This document shows, piece by piece, positions 1-11,875 of a stretch of 64,000 nt of DNA. The notes beneath the pieces were generated by a model, which had not been told where the DNA came from, made no database searches, and worked only from the letters and a program-made list of their open reading frames with translations. Origin of the DNA: Dolomedes plantarius (taxonomy: Eukaryota; Arthropoda; Arachnida; Araneae; Dolomedidae); the NCBI GenBank assembly GCA_907164885.2, contig OU015495.1, forward strand, positions 101,416,659-101,480,658, given 5' to 3'. A program made the position numbers and the translations under genes. Each line of letters opens with the position of its first letter. The first letter of the stretch is position 1.

Positions 1-361
1 TTATATCAAAACTGTCCGGTTTATTGGATCTAAGGACAACTTGCGAATGGATTCCTATTATGTTCAAAAACCTAAAAAACAACGAGATTGTCCATCTTCG
101 TGATATGCGGGATACCGTGTAATAGCTGCACGTTTCATCGACTATATCAAATCCAGTATAATCGCTGGTTTACCACAGTTAAATAACGACTAACAATGAA
201 TGGAAAGGAATACAAGGGTAAAAAAATCAGACCTGCAGTTTAAAAGGTGTAGCTATAAATAGAAACTGCTTAGAACTTTCATACCTTACATGTAAAAACA
301 AACCATTCAAAATTACTTAAGTGTTGCACTCTGTACACGGGCACGCCCACTGAAGGGTTAA
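1..361 (-). mobile_element. piggyBac-like transposon relic (C-terminal transposase piece plus terminus)
   Basis: Read on the minus strand, bases 1-180 match closely the segment at 57990-58190, which translates to the C-terminal part of a piggyBac-type transposase (the GVDVLNQM region holding a catalytic Asp, followed by an arginine-rich RISRR motif). The piece stops at a terminus-like sequence with GGGC-rich bases ending in TTAA at 358-361, the target of piggyBac elements. The left edge of the window cuts the copy, so its other end is unseen. Several stops and changes show it is not coding now. piggyBac transposases cut and paste at TTAA; this copy would be immobile unless helped. The family call rests on the paired copy. 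Confidence 0.6.
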
Positions 362-2924
362 ACACCCCACAACTTTAAGCACTTTTTACAACAACTCTTT
401 ATAACTCGATTGGGTTAGCTCTCAAATCTTGTCCCTAGCCGTTTATATTCAATACTGGTGACTCTTTGGAATCTTCTAATCAAGACGATAGTCATTTTTC
501 TTTGGGCAAACAGTCTGTTTCTTCTAACATTGATTTTTTCCGCTACTTTCTGTAGACGAACTTTTTTACTAATTCATACTCACTTCTTTGCTAATTAAGT
601 AGCTCGGTTGATCGTTGCATTATATTTCAATATAGGTTTTGGCCGAAAAAAGTGTTTTAAAAGTATCTTGATAAAAAATTTGTAAATAGCAAAAAATAAC
701 AATGTGATATCTTACAACACTTTATAGGAGTAACGTCAGTAGCAACGTCATAGGAGTATCATAATAGGAGTAACGTCAGTGTAAGTATTCACTGAAAACG
801 CATTAAATTATGTAAATCTTATGGCCGCATGTTCAGGGAAGCCATTTGAGCAAATGAAAGTTGGGAAAAACTCATTTTTGCATTATCGTTTTTCTTCAAA
901 AATCTCACTTTTCGTTATTCAAGTAAAATATTCTAAAACAGCCAGTTCCTGCAATTTATAATTGCACATTTTGTTCTTACTCAAGAAAAACAACATATAT
1001 TAATAAATGTAAGGTATATCAATTAATTATTTACAGTGAGCTTGCTATGTAATACTAATGTATGTTCGGTAAAGACAGACTTAAATGAAGCACCTATATA
1101 CAAACATGAAATTAAATGCTTTTCTTTCAACCAATCGTTTTCGAGCTAATTAATTAAGGATAGATTTCATAAATACTTTATCAAAAACATTGATAAATAT
1201 TTATTCTGTAAACATGGGACAGCCAGTGAATGGGAGAAGGCAATATTGATTATATTTTATAAAGAAATATTTTTTCTACGTGGGGATGATATTCTATTTA
1301 TTACTTGCAGACGAATAACTAATGTGCACAACTAATGTTAGACATAGTCAAATAGGATTTTAGCTATCATTTTTGTTATTACTCTTAATTAATTATTTTT
1401 ATAGTTAGATTATGTAATTGCATTTTAAAAGGCAAATTCTTAGCATTTTAATATTGCAAATTTTATCAGTAAAATCAGCAATCAGAAAATTTATAAATTT
1501 TAAACTAATAACATCCGAGCGCATATAACGTGCATTTAACATTTTTTTCCCGTATTCAAAGAAAATTATTTCTAAGTATCATCTATTGAACATACTAGTT
1601 ACGAAATTTTAACACACGGTATGTAATTTTTATATGTACATTGTTTTTTACTTTAGAATTCAGTCTTAATGTTTCATTCATATAAAAGTTTCTTTATATG
1701 CCCCATAATAGTGTAGTTAATATCTACTCTTAGACTAAAGAATGTTGTCATGTGTAAGCCTTATTAGCTATGGTTGAAGTGGTGCAAAGCGCCTATACGC
1801 AACTCCTTTTGTTAATAGAGTTCACCTAGAGTAAGGAGTTATCAAAAGTGATAGTTAGCCTGAAATAGCAATAGTCACGATCGATTTTCGAATTATCTCT
1901 ATCCTCATGAATCAGATAATCGTTGAAGAGCGGTTGACTGGCAGAGTGCTTGTCAATGACACATTAATCTTTTGCCCGCTTGTACATTATGTGTGTGAGT
2001 TGTGTAGAGCAATTGTATTTTTGCCTTGACAGGTGAACTACTTTTGTTTTTGCTAACTCTTAATTAAGTGCTGGTGTTATCTCTGATGAAGTCGAGCAGA
2101 TGCACTGCAATGCATGTTTTATTAGTAGTATTAATATACTACAGCAAGTTTCAAACATGAGTCCGCAGTACTGAATGGTGACATTCTACACCATTTTCCA
2201 AAGGTTTGTCAAATCAACGGCTTGGCAGCTAGAATCTAATGGTGATATTATTGAATGAAATTTTCTTGTGTTTTGACGTATTACTGAAAACGAAAACTGG
2301 GACCTAATCCGTTCAAATAGAGGTTTTGGGGTTAAAACCATCGAAATTGGGATGATTATAAATGCAACCAGGTTAAAACTTTATTCGCTTTGGCTTTTAG
2401 ATAATGCAAAATTATTATAGGCCATATAGTTAATTCAAATGAGAAGTATTGCCTATTGCTCGTTACTCAACAAACCCCACAACTATGTTTAAATAAGTTA
2501 AATGTTAATTACGATTTAAATGTTTACATTGATAGAACTGCGGCACTAAAGACACATGTGAAATAGGTTTTTCATCAGACACTATAAAATAATTGCATTT
2601 CATTACTTATTTTTAATACTGTTCCCAAATATTTGATAATATAATGCCTTACAATTGATACTCCATTAGTAAGACATTTGCTTTTTGTTCTGTTCTTACA
2701 ATGCAGTGCCGGGGGTGTATTCCAAAAAACTAGATTTTGAAAATCTAGCAGATCATTCAACTTCAGTATATGCATTTTGACTTTTTTTTTTTCACTTGCT
2801 ACATTCCTTATGAATACTTTTGAGCCGTATTCTAAAGAAACATTTTCCAAGCTTTGGATCGATGACGTATCGCATATTGTTTAAATAACACATTGTGGTA
2901 CATATCAAGAAAAATATTGAGTTA
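362..2924. other. AT-rich unannotated DNA
   Basis: No open frame with a recognisable domain and no convincing repeat unit is seen. A short direct repeat of GGAGTAACGTCAGT lies near 727-780. The rest is ordinary AT-rich intergenic or intronic sequence. Confidence 0.5.
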
Positions 2925-4200
2925 TGTGATCATTCCATTTTGATAGAATTTTAAGTCCGTTTTTTTACTTTTCTTACTTTTTTTTAATCTGAATTCAAAT
3001 AAATGCCCCACTCTCTCAAATATGTGTAAGTTCTTATTTCAAATAAAATTTAAAAACAAAATGAGGTAACATTAAAATAATATAATCATTTTCTTTATTT
3101 TGCATGTACATACTTGATACACATTACGTGGTGTGAAGGAATTAATATGGCATTCCTCAGAGAGAGAATTAATCTGTGATTTCTCAGGGAAAGAATTAGT
3201 AAGTAATTTCAGAGTGAAAACCTCGTCAGTCTTCCCTTGGGTAAGAATGTATTCGTTCCGTTTCAATAGAATTTCAAGTCCACCTTTCCTTTCTAACTTT
3301 TTTTAAAATTCTGCGTTCAAAGAAATGTCCCACTCTTTAAAATATGTAAGTTTCTATTTCAAATAAAATTTTAAAAAAAAATTGTGGTAAAATAATAAAA
3401 AAAATGATAATAATTTTCTTTCTTTTGAATCTACATACTTCATACACATTACACAGTGTGGAGGAATTAATATGGCATTCCTCAGAGATAGAATTAATCT
3501 GTCATTTCTCAGGGAAAGAATTAGTAAGTAATTTCAGAGTGAAAAAACTAGTCAGTCTTTCCTTGGGTAAGAATGTATTCATTCCATTTCGATGGAATTT
3601 CAAGTTCGTTTTATCGTTTCTTACCATTTTTTTTATTCTGCGTTCAAAGAAAAGTCCCACTCGTTCAAATATGTAAGTTCCTATTTCAAATAAAATTTTT
3701 AAAAAAATCAGGTAAAATTAAAAAAAAAAAAATTTTTTTTTTTGCATCTACATACTTCATACACATTACACAGTGTGGAGGAATTAATATGGCATTCGTC
3801 AGAGATAGAATTAATCTATCATTTCTCGGGGAAAGAATTAGTAAGTCATTTCAATGTGAAAATACTATTCAGTCTTGCCTTGGGTAAGAATGTATTCATT
3901 CCATTTCGATAGAATTTCAAGTTCATTTTTTTCTTTTCTTACCTTTTTTTATTATTCTGCGTTCAGACAAAAGTCCCACTCGTTCAAATATGTAAGTTCC
4001 TATTTCAAATAAATAAAAAAAAAATAATGATAATTATCTTTATTTTGCACTACATACTTCATAAACATTACTCAGTGTGGAGGAATTAACATGGCATTTC
4101 TCAGAGATAGAATTAATCTGCTATTTCTCAGTGAAAGTATTAGTAAGTAATTTTTGAGTGAAAACACTAGTCAGTCTTTCCTTGGGGAAGAATTCCTCTG
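2925..4200. repeat. Tandem repeat, unit about 302-325 bp, roughly four copies
   Basis: The core GGAATTAATATGGCATTC and its slight variants occur at about 3138, 3463, 3780 and 4082, so the periods are about 325, 317 and 302 bp. Other marks recur in the same order in each unit: a CACATTAC...GTG stretch, GGGAAAGAATTAGTAAGT, TGGGTAAGAATGTATTC and TCCCACTC-TTCAAATATGTAAGTT. A partial unit starts the array at about 2925. Poly-A and poly-T tracts of variable length account for most of the length differences. Short open frames in the array repeat with the unit and are not genes. It resembles a small satellite-type block. Confidence 0.85.
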
Positions 4201-4533
4201 AGAAGGAATTTTTTAGTAGTATCTAAGTGAAAGGAGGGGAAAATGAGTTTTGTATGTCACGGATACAAAGACATTCATCATTTTAAAACATGAATATATA
4301 TATATATAAAAAATGGAAAATGTGAGCGTATGTACGAATGCTAACTGCATACTAAGGAAGGAATGGCGAAATGGAAAAATTCTTCCCTCTCATTTTGGGT
4401 AGGTAAAGCAAACAGATCTATCTCAGTCCCATTAACATTTTGTATTATCCCTGTCAACTCTATTAAAAGAACTGAAAATGCAGACTAACAGTGGAGAATT
4501 CAGTTAAATTGTAAAGTTTTAGTATATGTAATG

Positions 4534-4965
4534 TACAGGGTGGTCATAAAAAAACTCTTCCGATATATGGATCTCTAGCGGACGTTCCGTTCAACCAATC
4601 GAGATGAGATTTCAGATATTGTTATTCAGAGGTATGAGCTCGGGATTCTGTTGACGGCAACAAAGTAGATCTCACGGTTATGGTTATAGATACATAAACT
4701 CGAAATTTTCGAGTGGCAACGCCCACTTTTTCCCGTCCCAAAATACTCAGTGCATGCGGAAACACTAAAGAACGTAGGAACGGTACGTGTATCACAAAAA
4801 ACGGACGCGTTATGCACGCACAAAAGGTCTGTGAACGGCCAACAAAAATCCGATCGTGGCGGACGGAGGAAATTTGCATATGACAGAGGCAAGACACCAA
4901 TCACTGATGACGACACAGATCGGACAAAAGAAAACTTTTTTTTGGATTACATATTTTCCACATAA
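4534..4965. mobile_element. Probable decayed DNA-transposon terminus (mariner-type end)
   Basis: The stretch opens with TACAGGGTGGTCATAAAAAA, the form typical of mariner/IS630-type terminal inverted repeats that start beside a TA dinucleotide. It is followed by about 400 bp that is less AT-rich than its surroundings. I do not see the matching opposite terminus or a transposase, so this is called on one end only. Overlapping open frames of 71-96 aa on both strands here look like chance frames in the GC-richer segment. Confidence 0.35.
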
Positions 4966-5665
4966 GTGTCATCACAGACTGTTCGCAGAGCTGTTTTTTG
5001 TACTTCTGAAAAACACGTAAGTAGAACGCCCAGTCTTTTTAAAAGTTTGAATTTTCCATAAAAACAATAACACCTTGTGCTTCCCCACGTGATGAAGAAT
5101 ATATTAATTAGCTCGAAACTAATTGCTAATTTTAATTTTGGTCGAATATTTATAGAAACTGTTTTTTTCTGTTATTAGTAAGTATGGAGATAGAGTTGTT
5201 GGACTTAAAATTTGAAAAACAAAATCCGATGATATTAAAGAACGCTTGCAATTCTCTCTGAAAACCAGTATTGACACCAGTTCAAAAAATAAAGGAAAAG
5301 GAAAAATAGACAAAATATTTTTCTAGTAGTTAAAATTTTGAGTTTAAATGAAACGAAATTAAAATTGGGAGTTTTAAGGGGAAAATATTTGAAGTTGAAA
5401 TCATAATTTTGCAAAGAAAAAATAAGTGTTGTTGGTGAGCTACATTCATGCAAATTTAAAACAAAACTGCCTAAACCTGATTCAAACAGGGAAAATATTG
5501 CTTCCAAAAAAGATATGCGATACACAAAACTATTAAACACAACACCATATAAATCAGCAATTTTTTTTTCTGCTTGAGACGAAATCCATCAGTTTATTCA
5601 AATTATTTTAGTTACCGTTTAGAGAATATTTTCCTGGCAATTCTATCATGGTATTTTTCTTTTAT
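4966..5665. other. AT-rich unannotated DNA
   Basis: Contains only short low-complexity open frames, such as a Phe/Leu-rich one on the minus strand at 5235-5540, with no recognised motif. I see nothing else to report. Confidence 0.5.
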
Positions 5666-6848
5666 TTAAGGGGGTCAGGTACCTTTTAAAACACAAGAGA
5701 CTCAACAAACTTATCCCTATTTTCAATCATCAGTAGTTGTGAAAATCGATTTCTTCAGAAATAGGAACATTTTACTGTGAGTTAAACACTCTTTCTTCTT
5801 TGTAAATATGGCCGTCTGATATATATAACATAATTTACATGCAATATAATCATGTGTTATTGAAATTACCAGCTATTATGTCATTCCTGTTGTAAAAAAT
5901 TTAATTGTAGTTAAATTTATGAAGAAAAATTTTGAAAATTTTAAAATTAAAAAAACTAAGAATTTGATTTCAAAGTTTTGTCATTTTGAATATATATATA
6001 ACTTACTTTACTTGCAATATAATCATGTATCATTGAAATGACCAACAATTATGTCATTCCTATTGTAAAAGTTTCAATTACAGTTAAATTTATCAAAAAC
6101 GAATTTGAAAATTTGAAAATTAAAAAAACTAAGAATTTGATTTTAAAGTTGGTCATTTTGAAGATATATATAACTTAATTTGCATGCAATATAATCATGT
6201 ATTATTGAAATGACCAACTATTATGTCATTCCTATTGTAAAAATTTTAATTATAGTTAAATTTATCAAAATCAAATTTTAAATTTTTAAAATTAAAAAAA
6301 AAAGTTTTTTTTCTGTGAAGAACTAAGAAGTTGATTTCAAAGTTGGTCATTTTGAAGATATATTTAACTTAATTTACATGCAATATAATCATGTATTTTT
6401 GAAATGACCGACAATTATGTTATTCCTATTCTAAATATTTTAATTACAGTTAAATTTATCAAAAAAAATTGAAATTTTTAAAATTTAAAAAGAAAAAACT
6501 TTTTTTCATAAAAAACTAAGAACTTGATTTCAAAGTTGGTCATTTTGAAGATATACTACATAACTTAATTTTAAAACTAAAACAAATGTGTCTATTCATT
6601 AATATACAAATTCAAGTCTGTGCGCAATGACATAACATTGAAAAAAAAAATTGTTGAATTTTGAAGAATTAAAAAATTTCTCATTAAGCCAGGAAAAAAA
6701 TGAGGGCCATATTTATATAGGAAAAAAGTGTTTAACTCATAGTAAAATTTTCAAATTTCTGAATAAATGATTTTCATAACTACTGATGATTGAAAATAGG
6801 GATATGTTTTTGAGTCTCTTAGCTTTTAAAAAGCACACCAGCCCTTAA
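5666..6848. mobile_element. TTAA-flanked MITE-like element with long inverted repeats
   Basis: The element is bounded by TTAA at 5666-5669 and 6845-6848. Its ends form inverted repeats of about 140 bp: the left (GGGGGTCAGGTACC, then CTCAACAAACTTATCCCTATT and ATCATCAGTAGTTGTGAAAAT) returns in inverted form at about 6705-6844 (ATTTTCATAACTACTGATGAT and the rest). No transposase is present, so it would need a partner of piggyBac or Kolobok type, both of which use TTAA. The interior is filled by a tandem array, annotated separately. The right-hand TTAA is shared with the next element. Confidence 0.75.
5815..6560. repeat. Tandem array of ~180-bp units inside the TTAA MITE
   Basis: Four units are seen, each with GATATATATAACTTAATTT-like, GCAATATAATCATGTATT, GAAATGACCAACTATTATGT and GTTAAATTTATCAAAA segments in that order and ending in CAAAGTTGGTCATTTTGAA. 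Unit starts are about 5815, 5990, 6165 and 6355. The units differ by point changes and by poly-A expansions. Being enclosed by the inverted repeats, they would move with the element. Confidence 0.8.
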
Positions 6849-6951
6849 CCTTTAGATTACGGGGCCCATTTTTCCGATTCCCTCTTTAGAACGGGAAATT
6901 TCCTATCCTCTTTGTAAGATCGGTCATTCAGGGGTTATATATATATTTATA

Positions 6952-8228
6952 TACCGGGTGGCCATAATTAAACTGACAGTGCTCACAGTGTTCTGTAGCG
7001 CGATCTATTTGCGAGAATGACGCCACATTTTGTAGGAAGATTAAACAAAACGGGGGACGAAGGATTCCACGAAAAAATAAATTAGTTCCAAAAGTCACAG
7101 CTAGGGGAATATTTGGCGCTACGATGGACCTACGATAAATTCCGCTGTGAACCTACACCAAACAGTTACCTTTGGTGAATGTAAGGGAATTTCTGTGACT
7201 GCATGTGGTGATTTGTCATCCCAAATTCGGCAGTTCTGGGTATTCACAGTTCCATGCAGGTAAAAGTGGGCCTCGTCTCCCAATAAGATTTTCCACGGCC
7301 AAGCATCATCCACCTCCATTCTGGCAAGAAAGGTGAGAGCAAAAGTCAATCGCTTATCATGGTCGGGGTACAGTAACTCCTGTACACGGCTGATCTTGTA
7401 CGGATAGAAGTTGATAATCTTTCGTAAGATTTTCCATACCGTACTGTAAGTCATATCCATTTTCCGAGCTAATCCACGAGCGCTAGAGGTGGCAGCAATA
7501 TTGTCTGGTCCTCTGTCGACAATCGCCGTGGCAACTGCTTCGATTGTATCCTGTGGTACAGGTTTTCGTCCTCTGCCTGACTGTACCTTCAGAGAACCTG
7601 TTTTCTCAAACGTCGCAACCATTGCTTTAGCCCATTAAATGACACAGGACCGTTACCTTTACGCATTTTTTTGTGCGTTCTAAAAGCACGAAGAGCGGCT
7701 GACGCGTTGCACTGGTTGAGGTAAAAGAATTTGACCAGTAACGCACGTTCGACTAAAGAAGGAGACACTGCACATAAACTTTCAATCCGATTGATTCGAA
7801 ACGTAACACATTGCCTTTTAAAACCCAAGCAGCTGGCACTGTGCCAATGGATGTAACGTGAAATTTGAATAAAGAACTTCTTCTGCTCAGCGTACGTGAT
7901 ATTGCAGATCACGAGACTTTATCGGTGTTTATGTAGATTTTACGCTTTTTTAAAAGTGTTGCCATATTGCACTTGAACTAAATAAGAAAATGTGCATAAT
8001 AAAAGGTAATTTTATTCCGTATTAATTTGCATTTGTTAACACTCTATTTTCTATTACACAGCGCCAAATATTCCCCTAGCGGTGACTTTTGGAACTAATT
8101 TATTTTTTCGCGGAATCCTTCGTCCCCCGTCTTGTTTAATCTTCCTACAAAATGTGGCGTCATTCTCGCAAATAGATCGCGCTACAGAACACTGTGAGCA
8201 CTGTCAGTTTAATTATGGCCACCCGGTA
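6952..8228 (-). mobile_element. mariner/IS630-type transposon with ~160-bp terminal inverted repeats, internally deleted
   Basis: CCGGGTGGCCATAATTAAAC starts at 6954 and its inverse ends at 8226, each beside TA (6952-6953 and 8227-8228), the usual target duplication of this superfamily. The terminal repeats continue inward for about 160-170 bp with few differences, through the AATGTGGCGTCATTCTCGC and ATATTCCCCTAG segments. Between them lies a minus-strand transposase remnant. The coding region runs straight into the left inverted repeat, so the C-terminal part of the enzyme has been deleted. It landed in the AT stretch of a small MITE. Confidence 0.85.
7119..7912 (-). pseudogene. Truncated, frameshifted mariner-type transposase
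   Basis: Two overlapping frames make one broken transposase. The N-terminal frame (7589-7912) has a helix-turn-helix type region (SLVERALLVKFFYLNQ, GNGPVSFNGLKQWL). The second frame (7119-7622) carries on with GRGRKPVPQDTIEAVATAI, a second HTH-like segment (MDMTYSTVWKILRK) and the first catalytic block GDEAHFYLHG. A one-base shift near 7622-7640 separates them. The chain ends soon after VTVWCRFT, so the second Asp block and the third catalytic residue are missing. Such an enzyme could not cut DNA. Intact members of the family are about 350 aa; this remnant codes for about 260. Confidence 0.85.
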
Positions 8229-8299
8229 TATTCATATTTATTTCTATGCACGTATTCTTGGGTTACATGCTATCCCAGCCTGTAAGGAAAAGGTTTTAA

Positions 8300-9059
8300 A
8301 TCAACTAGGCTAAGTGATGAATTATATATAAGAGGATCTGTTTTCCTTTTGGAAGCAGATTATAACATCTACTCCAGATCAGAAGATTTATGGTGTTATT
8401 AAAAATACTTTCACTATATGAGTGAAAGAAAAAAGTTACAGATTTTTTTATACTGAGAACAAAATATTGAACTTTTCTTTTGGTAAATAATGTAATTATC
8501 TTTTATTAAGGTACTATTTGAAGCTCGATATTTTTCGGTACGGTTATTATTTCTTGTTTTATTAAGAAGGCCGATAATTTGAAACGCTTGGAGTATTTCT
8601 TGTATCAAAAATTTTTCTCATTATAGAGAGCTTAGAAAACTGTCATTATTTAACATCAGACTAGTCTTGTTTTAACTATCAGAAAATTGTTGCTAATTAA
8701 ACTTTGTCAGCTATCAAATCTGACTCCGAACTAGTTTAGTGATATTATTTTTATTTAACAAGACATGGTTTTAAAAGCCCTGAAAACAGAAAAAAATGAA
8801 TTTACGGGGATATTATTAAAAAAGAAACAAAGAGATAATTATGGTTGTCTTAATAAGTTTGTAACGTGATATATTGCCCCGTTTTCATATTAAAAATTTT
8901 CTTTCATTAAAGTAAGAGGCTTTACTTCCTCGAGGATCCATTACTTAGAAGTCTAATTTTGTAGTGTGAAATAAAACTTGCTTGAGTTTTAAAATTAGAT
9001 ATGTAACGTTTACATAAGTTTCGATTCACAATAATCGAACTTTTAAGTGAACAAATTAA
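8300..9059. other. AT-rich unannotated DNA
   Basis: No recognised gene or repeat. The short frames are chance frames. Confidence 0.5.
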
Positions 9060-9345
9060 AGAAGCCGCTTGAGATATGCTAATTTCGGCATACGCGGCTA
9101 GTATAAATACCAAGCAGCTAGAAGTGAGAGGGAGCTACGAAGTGAAAGGAATTGTTAAGGAAATGAAGGGAGTTTGCAAGCACCAGCTCGAGGTGCTAAC
9201 CTACATGAGTTCTTGTTAGGCTCAAAGTTTACGTAGCAGCATTGCTGGTTGACTTTCTAGTTTGTGAGTATTGCAAAGTGTATTTCTCTTGAATGTTATA
9301 TATATATGTAATATGGGGAGAACGGCCGTCGGTCATTAAAAAGAA
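9060..9345 (+). promoter_or_regulatory. Possible LTR or retroelement promoter segment
   Basis: A less AT-rich block holds a TATA box (TATAAATA, about 9102) after TTTCGGCATACGCGGC. About 235 bp further on comes a CCGCAACCCCACA segment of the kind found where LTRs meet the internal part of Gypsy-like elements. No second copy lies in the window and no target duplication was found. It could be a solo or truncated LTR, or a host promoter. The open frame that follows (9348-9554) has no recognised domain. Confidence 0.25.
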
Positions 9346-9781
9346 GAATGCCGCAACCCCACATCACCGTCATCTCTATAGACACTGGAATGGTAGTCTG
9401 TCCGAAAGAACCAGTAGTCGACACAAGTTTTTACGGGAACATTTTTATTGAGATCACCGACCGATCCGTCGGTATGGGTGCAGCAATAGAAAGTACAGGA
9501 ATTCGTCCTACTTCCGGACGTCAGGAGTTATATAAACTTCACCCCATCACGTGATTAAAGGGTGTGTCCTAATAGTTCATTGGTTTAAAGTTGTTGTTGA
9601 TGTGCAGAACTGATTTAAACTTGTACTGACGCCGCGCCGAGTCCTTTTAGTTAAAAAAGACAGCCATCTTGAATGATTTTGCCGAAGGCTGTAATAATGG
9701 AATTTAACGCGAATGAAAAGGAATTAATAGTTTTTAAATGTTAAGAGTGTTGAATTAAGAAATTACTAGTTTTTTTTAATA

Positions 9782-9786
<5 letters not shown>

Positions 9787-9864
<78 letters not shown>
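9787..9864. repeat. (TA)n microsatellite
   Basis: About 78 bp of uninterrupted TA dinucleotide repeat. Confidence 0.95.
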
Positions 9865-9865
<1 letters not shown>

Positions 9866-11875
9866 TGGTACTAGTAGTACGTATGCTTCATGTTGAAATG
9901 CAAATTTATGTGCAAAGTTATAATAAACATTTTTATTAAAGTTAGAACTGAGTTTGATTCTAATTCCTTAGAGTGTCACTTCAAATTATATACACCCAAG
10001 TCTGGGTAGAAGTAGCTATTCTCTTTAGATATTATTATTTATTCGCAAATTTGTTGATTAACATTGATATAACCGAATAATATTCATGATATAGAATAAA
10101 AAGCCTCACTTGATTATCTTTGTTGTTGTAAATGAATAAGAGGTAGCTATCTTATAATCAGACTCATTTATGTTTATATGTTAGACATTTTTTAATTTAA
10201 ATTTTGAGATGTTTAACGATGATTGTTGCATAATTGGGGAAGTAAGGTTTCAGCATACGGTTTGTCTGTTCTCAAAACAGTCATTATTTCTTCACTTAAA
10301 GCCACTCTAAAGGAAGTATTACAGAAGAGCTCTTTCACTGTGTGACTGATGGGATACTATAGCTTGGATTAGTTTGTAACCGTAGTTTGGCATGAAGCCC
10401 GATGCTGCTGAAAAAGATGTGCGTCTGTTAGAAATATTACAACAAGGTGGTCAATGCAAAATCACCTCGATGTTTAACTTATCGAGTTTATATCTTCGAA
10501 TATTAAGATCAATGATTTCATTCTACTTCAGCTAAAAGTTTCAAAGCTGATACAATTGTTAGACAAATTGCAATTCTCGGTCAAACGCCTACCCGGGCAA
10601 ACAGGCTTACCTTGAGCAGTTTTAAGCGGGATTCACTGTTCAAAAAAACCTGTTTCAAGCCACTTTTCGTTCACTAACGTAAAAATTATCACCACTGATA
10701 ATGTACCTAGGCATACATTTGGGAGATAAAGCGACTGGTTGCAATTAACCCGCCATTGTAACAGATGAAATATAGATATCAATGGATTATACGCAGACTC
10801 GTTAATCTCCTGTTACTTGATGTACCACAAAAGATAAATCTTCAAGAGATAAAGGATCCACTTAACCAATCTGATCCTATATACGGTTCTCCTTATATAG
10901 GATCAGACAATATAAGGTCCTCCTACTACGATCATTCAATTTTTTTTCAATATTCGACTATTGGCTTCTGAATGAAGATTCAGCATTTCATGCCATAACA
11001 AACTTCAGATGAGAGATTATTACCACCATTATCTTTTAGAAATCTGTAAGTTCATCTTTGTGTGCCATTTCTGACAGAATCGAAATATAAGTCAGAATAT
11101 TCTGTTTATGAATAAAATCTCATGCGCTCCAAATATAGGGCTTTGATTGCGGAAATGTGGGGATCAGTCTTACACAAGAAGATCCAAATATTTCATTTTT
11201 TTAATATAGGTTTTATGTTTTTAACACAGAAAACTTCATGTTTTACTGATTGTGGTATTTGAAATCTGTTTAAATTCCCTTCGCAGTGGAAGATAATCAC
11301 AAGCTTTTCAGAAACTATGCCCGCTCAATAGATACTTGAACAACTTTCAAACCCTTGGAATCGTTTGGATACATCCATTATGCAAAAGTGGAATGATTAA
11401 AACAAGCTTCATAGCATAATTACTCTTATATCCTAGTTACGATGCATTCTAATTTTATTACAGTGTTATTTATTTGTAAATCAACCAAAGAAACAAATGC
11501 AAATGCAGGTACAAGTATATTATGTAAACGTGCGTAACATGCATGCGTAAAATGTATTTGCACACACAAATCTATGTGCAAATATATGATACATGTCCGT
11601 GTGTAATTTAAAGATTTTAAGCAAAATCTACATGAATTTTCATGTCAAAGCATACTACATGGACTAATGTAAAAACTAGTAATATAAACACCATTTTTGA
11701 TATACAAATAAATATAGAAAATTCATCTGTTTAAACAGAATGCTGTATTCGTCTTTACAAATATAGTTTTTTAGTCTCGCAGAGACTTTTTATTTGTATT
11801 TAAGATAGTAAAATACTCGTAAGAACTTCTGAAAATCGGTAAAATATTCATCTCTCTATTCTAAAAAAAAGTAAC
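9865..11875. other. AT-rich unannotated DNA with one perfect hairpin
   Basis: No gene is recognised. The one structured piece is an inverted repeat at 10871-10906: a 13-bp perfect stem (CTGATCCTATATA and its inverse) around a 10-nt loop. GCATGCGT-type and CA-rich short stretches lie near 11530-11600. Confidence 0.5.
10871..10906. other. Perfect 13-bp stem, 10-nt loop inverted repeat
   Basis: CTGATCCTATATA pairs with TATATAGGATCAG across the loop CGGTTCTCCT. It lies inside a short open frame without known domains. Role unknown; it may be the centre of a small foldback repeat. Confidence 0.7.

Larger units (their letters stand above)
6845..8299. mobile_element. Short TTAA MITE (family with TTAACCTTT...TTACGGGG ends), split by a mariner insertion
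   Basis: The left end (TTAACCTTTAGATTACGGGG) and the inverse of the right end (TTAAAACCTTTTCCTTACAGG at about 8276-8299) form imperfect inverted repeats flanked by TTAA. Without the mariner insertion at 6954-8226 the element would be about 180 bp. That agrees with the related copy at 58615-58805, which has the same order: TTAACCTTTCCTTACGGGG, an AT microsatellite, then CGGGAAATTTC and GGGCC motifs in inverted order. A half copy lies at 37981-38078. Confidence 0.6.

Noticed and set aside
9348..9554. 68-codon plus-strand frame as a gene
   Set aside because: Short, no motif, located just after a possible LTR-like block; no supporting homology.
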